Below, in pieces: positions 56,299-64,000 of a stretch of 64,000 nt of DNA (the stretch's first letter is position 1; every line of letters starts with the position of its first letter). Source of the DNA: Elgaria multicarinata webbii. Lineage: Eukaryota > Chordata > Lepidosauria > Squamata > Anguidae. The position numbers were made by a program, and so were the translations under genes. A model generated the notes under the pieces. That model was not told the DNA's origin and ran no database searches. It saw only the letters and a list, made by a program, of their open reading frames with translations. The stretch lies in NCBI RefSeq assembly GCF_023053635.1, contig NC_086172.1:53982001-54046000 (forward strand). The letters run 5' to 3'.

Positions 56299-56342
56299 AG
56301 AGAATCTTTCTTTAAACGAAGACACCTATGGAAATGGCCAGT
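56299..56342 (+). CDS. MMADHC: MMADHC exon 2 (5'UTR and first three codons)
   Basis: The acceptor is TGTTTCAG just before 56299 and the donor AGT|GTAAGT follows 56342. Only M-A-S is encoded from the ATG at 56334. An in-frame ATG two codons upstream (56328) has a weak context and would add two residues. The exon ends in phase 0. A tiny first coding exon agrees with the mammalian gene, whose protein starts MANVLC. Confidence 0.88.
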
Positions 56343-59300
56343 GTAAGTAACATAGATATTTTTGTACTTTTACGAGTACCGTACCGATAAACATGCCTCT
56401 TTATAAGTATTTTTATTTCCACTTTTGTGTTGTGAATTCAGTAACTTACGTGACATATGAAGAGTGCTTTATGTAGATCCGTTAGTGGCAAGCCTGTGAA
56501 TGCAGAAATGAAAACACTTAGACTGGAGTATGTATGTTCTAATATTTTATGATGTGCTAGGTACTGTTTAACTGAAATGAACCTGTTAGAGAGATGTGCA
56601 GCTTCTTAACGTGCAATGCTGTGTGTAGCAATCTGCTTCACTACTGAAATAACTAAACATTGAGTGGTCATCCACTGAAAAACGTTAGCCAGTGGATATT
56701 TTCACTGTTTTGTAAATACCTAAAGCACTCCTTTTGTTTTTAGTAGGGCTACTTACACAGAGACGACTTTGGAAGAGTCAGGGGAAAGCAGGCATTGTAA
56801 AGATGTAGCATTAGATCCAAATGGCTGCTTGTGCAGATAGAAAGGTTCCTGGGGCCGGGGGCGGGGGGGGGGGAGTTTTGACAGCCCCTTCCACCAGCCC
56901 TATTCACATCCTTTGCCATTCCTGACTTTGCTTTTGGAAGTACTCAGGAAGCCACAACATGAGGGTGAGCAAGCCATGTTGTTTTAGAGAAATGCTGCTC
57001 ACATCGTTTAGCTTCACCCCATACATTGTAAAGGTTTCATTCTTACAGACTGGTGCAGCCCATTCTGATGCATTTGTACTGCAGTAAATGAAGTACCCTT
57101 AAAGGTTTTCTTCTGCAGAGGATGGTTGTCTTCTGAGCTTTTAACAATTTTGTGATCATTTTGTAATAAGTTTTGAGAGGTTAGAGGAAGTTCAAATTGT
57201 AAGATAAGTTCTTGAGCACAGTGTCAATCAAATAATCGGTAGTGAAGTAGCTAATGTTGGCATTTGTCATCTTTAGGCTTCAGAATAAAACTTCACTGTA
57301 ATTATATCACACATCTGATCCCTATTGATTCAGGCTGTTTTCAGATTCAGGGGAAAAAAACTTGGTGTTTTTTTCATTTTGGTTTGTGTTTTAAGATTTT
57401 TCTGGTTTTGTTGTGATGAGACTTTTAAGCTTAGGCATCTGTACATTACAGCTGCAAAGTATAACCAGCTTACCCTAAAGTGGTTTGCCAGCTATGTAAT
57501 TGGAAATGTGGTATCTCCAGATAAACTAGTGACACTTGTCGTCTTTTTGCTTAATTAACCTTGAACTGGGGCACATACCTTTTTTATAATATATACATGA
57601 GCACCAGACATTTGAACACATTCCATATAATGGTTTTTGCTTTTTCCCTAGATAGAAAGTGTTACTTAGTTATACCAGGGATGTTTTCTACTACAACTCC
57701 TATAATCCCTGATCATTGGTCATGGCCACTGGCTGGGGCTGATGGGAGTTGTAGTCCAAAAAAACCTCTGGAAGGTTTCAGGTTACCTATCCCTGAGTTA
57801 GATAGAGGCAGCATTTTAACCATATATTAAATACTGTGCAAATTTCCCCCAGCTAAAATGAGGCTAAAAATTGACATTTCAAAGACAATGTATTAAATTG
57901 CTAAAATAGAAAACGTGTACAAAATGCAGCTAATGGATCCCCCCCTCCCCATGGAATGAGGCGCTGTGTACTAAGTCGTCATTTTAATGTACAACCTGTG
58001 CTACATTCAGTTCTCTTTGTGTCCTCTTTAGGTACTTTGTAACAGAGCTAGACTGGTGACGTACCTGCCAGGATTTTATTCTTTGGTTAAAAGGGTTGTA
58101 ATTCCCAAGACTTTTTCCACAGCAGGATCCTCTGGCTCAGATGAGCCTTCTGTTGCTGCTGAACCTCCTGACATATGTAAGGAAAATTCAAAGAATTTAT
58201 TTCACATTAATTAACATCTAAAAAATCATCTCTCTGGGGGGGAAATTCATGCCTACTTTAAAATTCATCCGTATTTTATGGTACATATAAGCCAATTCTT
58301 GGAACTAAGTATCAGTGAGAGCAATGTGACCTACTTCCTCAGTTTTTCACTTGAACTTTAGTGTCTGGTATAATGCAGCAGTATGTAAAAAAAGTGTTTG
58401 TCTTTCACAACTGAAAACAATTATGTATATGTTTTTAGATGACATAAACCTAACTTTTGGCAGGTCCAAGAACTGTGTGGCCAGATGAAGTAATGGGACC
58501 TTTTGGTCCCCAAGACCAAAGATTTCAACTACCGGGTAACATAGGCTTTGATTGTCACCTAAATGGTGCAACGTTTCAGAAGACCATACAAGTTCATAAA
58601 AAATTACCTGACATATTAGTGGAGCCGTTGGCAAGTGAAAGGCATGAATTTGTGATGGCTCAGTACGTCAATGAATTCCAGGTAAGAACCCAAGTGTCAG
58701 TGCCAGGTGGACTCATGGGAACTTTTGTCTGGAAAGAGGGTTCTCCACTCTGCAAGGATAAAACTACTGTGTGGCATGATAAGGCCTAGCTGCTGCTGTG
58801 CCATAAACCTCAATATACCTACCAGACCCCAAATCAGTTATCAAGACCAGATACAAATCTGGGAGTGCAGACTTGGAGGCAAGAAGTTCTACTGTGTGGA
58901 CTACACAAGGTCACAAGGCTAGTTTCAAATAATGTTGTACTTCTCCAGTACGTATCACTACAATTTTAGATATCTCTGGCAGGTTAGAGTGAGCTAAATA
59001 TTTATCCTCTGAAGTCATGAAAATGGTAGCAATTTTGGAATAGCATAGAGCAACACCAGTCAATCTGAAACTCAGAAATGATGGTGTTTTCGGAATGGCT
59101 TCGTTCACAGTGCTGAGAGAGCTTTAAAATAAACTGTGACAATTTCATTGCTTGGTTCTTATCTTGGGAAAAGGTTGAGTCACAGCTAACACATTATATA
59201 ATAATGTAGGTCAATAACAAAGTATTCCATCCCCCTATTTCATCTTTATGGTTTATGGACCTCCTCAGCCTTCAGGTGCGTGCCTTGACTATCAAGCCAA

Positions 59301-61037
59301 TAATATTTTACACGTTAGTATTTGGAACTCTTGCAGCAGCATCCTATGCATGTCTACTAAGAAGCAAGTCCTCCTGAATTCAGTGGGATTTATTTCCAAG
59401 TAAGTGTGTGTAGGGTTGCAGCCTTAATCTGAATCCCACCCCAAAATAAGTAAAGGGGTTATGCGATATCTTGCTAGCCTTGCCTATTAACCCCAGAGCA
59501 CATTACCAAATGCATAGTCAAGTCTGGCTGTTACAACTACATTGCATGATGCAGTGATGTCCCGAAGCATTTCATACAGGGCTGCTGTTAAGGAAGGGCA
59601 TAGGATTCTGTTTCCCTTTTCCCATATCTTTGATTATTTACAAAGAATACTTACGTTGGAGGCCAGTTTGAGATTTGACACACACATTGATTCACAATAG
59701 TCATTTTCAAACTTTCTACCTTCAGAAAACACTTGACCTGTTGACTTGGGCATATCATGAAGGATTCTGTGGTATTATCTAGGGTTCACAGTCAGTTCAT
59801 GTGTGATTCTGGCCTAGTCTGTTGGCCTTCACTGTAGCTCTATATGAACTATGTGGCACGTTAGAATACACCAAACACACTCCTTTATCTACACATTGCA
59901 GAGAAAGGTCTGCATGGTAGACAAGCTGGTTTTGAAAAATGTGTCTGTTATTACTCTTCAGGTGTCTGAGGGACACCTGATAAGCTTCTGAGGAATGCCA
60001 GGGTTGCCAGGAACACAGTTTGAAAACCAATATTAAACAATTAAATTCACCTTTGTCCTGATTATGTCCAGGGGACAAATCCTTCTTGGGCTTTTTTGAA
60101 AAATTGTGCCCATTTTTCATGTGTCTTAAGCATTGTTATACTTATAGTGAGATGAAGTAATTACTCCAGAACTGAACCTTTCTAGGTAGCCTGCCCCTCC
60201 TGAATTTCAGAATTAGCACACCTCTACTCATGCCTGGCTACAAACAGGCTGTCATGATATTGTCATGATGGTACCTTGCAACTCCTCATGAATAGAGTTG
60301 TACTTCAACTGGTCAGAAGTTGAAAGATACATCCTTTTGCTAAGCCTTAGAATTTTAGAAATGGGCACACCATTCTGTACCTACTCCACCACTGTTGCTA
60401 TTGTATATTTCAGTAAATCCGCAAATTAACTATTTTTATTTCTTCAGAGCAGTGATGTTCCTCATAAACAACAAGAAGTTAGTAATGCCAAGACCTACTT
60501 TGAAACGGCAAGGGTAGAATGTGCAATACAAGCATGCCCGGAACTGTTGCGCAAAGGTATGGTGTGTTTCCCCCACCCTGCCCTCTGGTCCCATTTTCAC
60601 AATTTTAACTAAGCAACCATAACTGAAATTGCATAGAAAGTACTTTGGATTTTTTGATTGGGCTTCACAGTATTTTGATTAGTTTTCTTTTAAATTAATT
60701 AACTTTTTTGTCTTCATTTTTTTAAAAAAAATATATTTTTTTTTTACATGAGTAAAAAGTTAATCTTAGCAGTCTGGCAATATTCCTTTCAGGAGTATAT
60801 ACATCTCCACTTTTTAAGACTCCTTTTTATAAATTGGGCTGGTAGAGGAGAGCAAAACAGCTGTAGAACCTATCAGAAGTTATTCCATTGATTTCTTCCT
60901 TTGCAGATTTCGAGACAATGTTTCCAGAAGTAACTTCCAATAATCTTACAGTACTGACAGTAACACAGAAAACGTTAAATGACATGACTGCATGGACTGA
61001 AGAGGTAGAAAATGAGCGCGATGTTCTGATAGAAAAT
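56334..61037 (+). CDS. MMADHC: MMADHC, cobalamin trafficking protein CblD (N-terminal 204 codons, 3' end outside window)
   Basis: MMADHC takes cobalamin handed on by MMACHC and directs it to methionine synthase in the cytosol and methylmalonyl-CoA mutase in mitochondria. Five exons join in frame (56334-56342, 58032-58176, 58464-58681, 60448-60556, 60907-61037), all with AG acceptors and GT donors. Recognisable stretches include [63 protein letters not shown] and LTVTQKT-NDMT-W-EEVE. An Arg-rich leader (residues 1-25) suits mitochondrial import. The ATG at 56334 was chosen over 56328 because it has purine at -3 and G at +4, matches the human MA-VLC start, and puts internal methionines at exactly 62 and 116, the starts known to make the cytosolic form in human. 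The C-terminal part of the cobalamin-binding domain lies past position 64000. Family identity is recalled from the human protein, not searched. Confidence 0.96.
56343..58031 (+). other. MMADHC intron 2 (1,689 bp)
   Basis: Bounded by GT at 56343 and AG at 58030-58031. It holds a MITE at 57668-57792 and a poly(G) patch near 56860. No exon is seen within. Confidence 0.85.
57668..57792. mobile_element. Palindromic MITE, CTCCAGATGT family, in MMADHC intron 2
   Basis: CAGGGATGTTTTCTACTACA, ACTCCTATAATCCCTGATCA, TGGCTGGGGCTGATGGGAGT TGTAGTCC, then ACCTATCCCTG. Nearly full length, and the clearest copy of the family here. Confidence 0.82.
58032..58176 (+). CDS. MMADHC: MMADHC exon 3 (mitochondrial leader)
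   Basis: The acceptor CTCTTTAG precedes 58032 and the donor T|GTAAGG follows 58176. It has 145 bases, enters in phase 0 and leaves in phase 1. It encodes residues 4-51, beginning VLCNRARLV and ending AAEPPDI, which include the basic, Ser/Thr-rich leader ([17 protein letters not shown]) expected for mitochondrial targeting. Confidence 0.96.
58464..58681 (+). CDS. MMADHC: MMADHC exon 4
   Basis: The acceptor TTTTGGCAG precedes 58464 and the donor CAG|GTAAGA follows 58681. It has 218 bases, entering in phase 1 and ending in phase 0, and covers residues 52-124. It contains [30 protein letters not shown] and [16 protein letters not shown], near identical to the human protein. Met62 and Met116, the internal start sites used for the cytosolic form in human, are both present. 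Confidence 0.98.
58682..60447 (+). other. MMADHC intron 4 (1,766 bp)
   Basis: Bounded by GT at 58682 and AG at 60446-60447. It contains one small MITE (59333-59428) and otherwise unique sequence. Confidence 0.85.
59333..59428. mobile_element. Small palindromic MITE, CATTGAATTCAATGGG family, in MMADHC intron 4
   Basis: GCAGCATCCTATGCATGTCT, TCCTGAATTCAGTGGGATTT, CCAAGTAAGTGTGTGTAGGG TTGCAG. The two halves are inverse to each other around TGAATTCA. It carries a donor-like AAGTAAGT. Confidence 0.78.
60448..60556 (+). CDS. MMADHC: MMADHC exon 5
   Basis: The acceptor TTTCTTCAG precedes 60448 and the donor AAAG|GTATGG follows 60556. It has 109 bases, enters in phase 0 and leaves in phase 1, and encodes residues 125-160. 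The first 15 residues are variable and one residue longer than human as I recall it; the rest ([20 protein letters not shown]) is strongly conserved. Confidence 0.97.
60907..61037 (+). CDS. MMADHC: MMADHC exon 6
   Basis: The acceptor TTTGCAG precedes 60907 and the donor AAT|GTAAGT follows 61037. It has 131 bases, completing codon 161 and ending in phase 0 at residue 204. It encodes [21 protein letters not shown] and [15 protein letters not shown]. No downstream exon matching the human continuation (FINGAKEICYAL) was found before 64000, so intron 6 is at least 2.96 kb and the gene runs off the window. Confidence 0.97.
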
Positions 61038-61320
61038 GTAAGTCTCATTGGCTTATGATGAAAGAACATATGCTTTTCAAAGGAGATGAGACTTTTGTGA
61101 ATAATTGCGCATGCATGTGTATGTGCACAATATAAACATACAAGGGCTGTTTGCAAGTAATGAGACCATATTGGTTTAAAAACTGATGGGTTGTCAGAGA
61201 CATGCTAGTGTGCTGCCACCTGCACACATGCTTCTTCCACTCTAGCTCACAACCCACAATCACTTCCTTCATAGATTGTGCAGTGTGATGTGCGAACACA
61301 GACCTCCATATTGTTTAGGG

Positions 61321-61871
61321 CAGTGGTTCCCAAACTTTTTCAGGTAACTGCCCCCTTAGTTCCACAAACTCATGCCCAATGTCTCCTATAAAAATCATTA
61401 TTCAGAATAGCTGTTTTCAGTAACCCAGTAAGGAAGACAATAACAATAAAATTCAAAACAGTAACAATTAATTGAGTATTTATTCAAAATCCGAAGCACC
61501 CGCCGCAGGCTTGCCAAGGGAGGGATGGGGAAAAAGAGCGAATGCCTCTGTTTTGCAGCTGGCGTGGTGGTGCACACCAAGCAGGGTATGTCTCTCTTCA
61601 TTAGTGTTTTGGTGCTTTTGAAACATTTCAATTCACCGTTAAAAGGACTCTTAAACGGTATTAATACATGTGTGGATTCTTCTCCTATATGGCTTGGGAC
61701 CAAACTACCTTCTCCCATAAAAATGTCCCTGGGTTTTAAGACCTTCTGGAGAGGCGCTTCTCGGAAAAGACCACCTCGAGTGCCCCCCTGCCGCCCCCTT
61801 GCCTCTTAACACCCCCCTATGCAATCTCACTGCCCCAAAGGAGGTGGTACCACCGACTTTGGGAACCACTG
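61321..61871. mobile_element. Non-autonomous hAT transposon in MMADHC intron 6
   Basis: The ends CAGTGGTTCCCAAA and (inverse) CAGTGGTTCCCAAA are classic hAT terminal inverted repeats. GTTTAGGG occurs at 61313-61320 and 61872-61879, a perfect 8-bp target-site duplication. The element is 551 bp, with no transposase frame. Both boundaries are exact. Confidence 0.95.
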
Positions 61872-61879
61872 GTTTAGGG

Positions 61880-62085
61880 GCTAAACAATACAGTGGCTAA
61901 CCCAGGGTTTGTTGCTGGGTTGTTTAGAAGTGCGGGTTCACACAGCACACGCAATCTACAAAGGAGTCAATTGTGGGTTGTGTGGTAAAGCAGAAGAGTT
62001 GGGCACACAGGAGGCAGTGCACATGCACATTCTCAGCAGCCCATCAATTTTAAAATCGATGGGTTGTTACGTGCGAACCAGGTCT
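61880..62085. mobile_element. Palindromic MITE-like segment
   Basis: GTGCGGGTTCACACAGCACA near 61930 and GTTACGTGCGAACCAGGTC near 62067 resemble inverted ends, with GATGGGTTG and CAATTGTGGGTTGTG inside. Related in style to the 63943 element. The boundaries are uncertain. Confidence 0.4.
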
Positions 62086-63942
62086 CAAAGAGAGAAAGGG
62101 ATTAGTATGGTGCTCATTCTGATACTAGCATCTTCTAAGAATATAGAGCCTGCTCCAAAAGGGGATGAGTATGCTTAAGATACTGTGACCCAGAGTTAAC
62201 AAAGCTTGCTTAGAAATACTTTGAGCATGCATGGCTACCGCTTGGACATTGCATTTTAAACCCATCATGATTGTATGGTCTGCTTTGTGTTTAGTTTCCT
62301 GAATAAGGGTTTTGATCCCAAAGCCTGTTTATACTTGCTGTAAATAAATACTACGTTTAGCTTTGCCCAAGTGATAATATGAGGAATTACCACTAGAGGT
62401 CATCCTTCCTTAAATGTTGCTTTTTGCTTGGTAGTCAGTCACTGTGTTTTTAAGAAATTAGAAGTTGCACCCCAATAGACTAATGCTTACCACTGAGTAT
62501 TCACCATACAAAGTTATTTTCTATGTTTTATTTACTTAAGCAGCTTTTAGTTAAAATAAGCTAGAAAACAGTTCCTTTGACTTGATTGAAATACTTTTGC
62601 AGGTGCAAATAGCCTTTATACAGTTTAAGATTATCTGGGGTGGAGGAGAATCTAGCGTTTAATTATCACCACGAAAACTGCATACAAAGTAAAACTCTAT
62701 TTTAGTGTGTCTCCGTCTCTATGTTAGTCATGGTCTGTTGGTCTTTGGCATTGTAATCTGGTCTAATTATATCTTAATTGTCCTCCTCCTTCCTTATGCA
62801 CCTTCCTGTCAGTTCTAATATATTAACTGTAAGGGTGCTGGGATGGTAGATGTAACCTCCTGGCCTAAAGGTTACTAACAGCAAATTCACAATAGAATGG
62901 ACTGTTTGTTTGCATTGTAGGCAGTCTGAAATAAGTTAGTTCAAGGGAACTAACTTAGCATGAGATACTTGGGCTAAAGTAATGGGAGTTAGTTGCAGGC
63001 AAATGAAGGTGTTGCACTACTGAAGACTCACGTTGTTTTAATTAACATCAGTTTTGAGTGGCTGTTGAGAGATGATAAACTAAGATGAAAAGAATCAATA
63101 CATAAGAAACGTTTATATATTGTTTACTGGTATTCCATTGTCTTAATTTAGAATTGAAATGGACAGATAATTAGACCTCTGAGCTTTAGATAAATTGTGG
63201 GGGGGATAGATCCACAATGAATATAAACTTGCTTTATTTACATTGAGATTCATAATCTGAATTATTTAGTCCCAGTGATATATGGTACAGTGTTTGGATC
63301 TCTGGATTATATGCTTTAAGGGGCAAAGTACAAAATGTATTAATTCCAAATAAATGAATGGATGCAGCAGTACTATATAATATACAGGTTAAGATAGTCC
63401 AAATTAAATTTGTAGTTTGGAAATTTGTTAATTGAATATTTGCATTTGGTTGGATTGTGGCAATTGTTAAGATAAGATTAAAACATTGCACCATGTGTTT
63501 ATATGTGTATAACAGGATCTTTATATGTATTTAGTCTAAGTATTTCCAATCATAAAATCTTTTTATGCGTAATTACAGTATTGAGACAGAAGTATATTAC
63601 CCCTCTACATTGAATTAACCATAGTTTCCTCTTCTGTTTAAACTGAAAAACTATGGGTAACCTTTCTGAATGTGGCCTAAATATTGTAAAGCTTGGGTAC
63701 AAATTGGCATAATAATACATTTCAAATCAACCTCCTAGACCAGTCAGCTTTTGCAGCAGTTGATACTCCCTTGATTGGCTATTGTCTTCATATGTTTCTT
63801 TTACCACAGTGGGAAGGGTAGGTAGATGTGCGATACTTAGTAATTTCCATTACCGAAGAGACAAGCCATTGATGCATTAAAAAATTGCAGTTTGTCTCTT
63901 TGTCAGGAGGAGCTATTCCGGTTGAAATTAACAACAGAGACC
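62086..63942 (+). other. MMADHC intron 6 continued, no exon seen
   Basis: AT-rich intronic sequence. I looked for the continuation FINGAKEICYAL in all plus frames and did not see it, so the next exon lies beyond the window. Confidence 0.65.
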
Positions 63943-64000
63943 TGGTTCGCACAATCACTGTAGCCCATCGTAGCTTTATTTAAGCTACAGTGAGTTGCGG
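63943..64000. mobile_element. Left arm of a palindromic MITE cut by the window edge
   Basis: GACCTGGTTCGCACAATCAC then GTAGCTTTATTTAAGCTACA, the latter a perfect local palindrome. It resembles the 37413 element (ATGATCACCACAGCTTAAAC) in layout. Confidence 0.5.

Noticed and set aside
58707-58922. Open frames continuing past MMADHC exon 4
   Set aside because: They run into intron 4 beyond a strong GTAAGA donor at 58682; the next exon at 60448 continues the protein correctly.

Overview
The window looks like nuclear DNA from a squamate reptile (lizard or snake). The evidence is one vertebrate gene with GT-AG introns at the right end, together with a squamate-type repeat load: L2 LINE 3' ends with (ATT)n or (AAATA)n tails, CR1 LINEs, a BovB/RTE fragment, tRNA-Ala-derived and 5S-rRNA-derived SINEs, and many short palindromic or hAT-like DNA transposons. 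Species cannot be fixed from sequence alone. There is no bacterial-style coding, no CRISPR array and no intact tRNA or rRNA gene.

The only host gene recognised is MMADHC (cobalamin trafficking protein CblD), plus strand, at about 53.4-64 kb. A CpG-rich segment at about 53.27-54.11 kb is its probable promoter and non-coding first exon. Five exons (56299-56342, 58032-58176, 58464-58681, 60448-60556, 60907-61037) encode the first 204 codons in one continuous frame. The last part of the protein (about 90 residues by comparison with the human protein) lies beyond the right edge. Met62 and Met116, used for the cytosolic form in human, are both conserved at the same residue numbers.

The left 53 kb is intergenic and I see no other exon. 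It holds a 5'-inverted (twin-primed) LINE at 3.1-5.8 kb, L2 3' ends at 7.1, 25.3, 29.3, 33.8, 39.9, 40.4 and 52.0 kb, a BovB tail with a clean target duplication at 24.3 kb, CR1 pieces at 48.3 and 51.5 kb, an L1-like tail at 49.8 kb, and several families of palindromic DNA transposons. Three places are nested insertions whose order can be read directly: 28.98-30.38 kb (SINE, then hAT-like element, then L2, then an unidentified 0.4-kb insert), 48.3-49.4 kb, and 51.47-52.86 kb.

The most unusual structures are multi-hairpin segments. At 30.90-31.88 kb a TA-flanked element carries seven consecutive palindromes, most edged by CTTACCTG and CAGGTAAG, so it offers splice-donor-like sites on both strands. 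Related foldback structures occur at 11.54-11.75, 35.85-35.98 and 44.46-44.81 kb. A separate 31-bp stem at 45.01-45.09 kb pairs completely as plus-strand RNA, like a microRNA precursor. Nothing here proves a new functional system; these are the best candidates for a second look.
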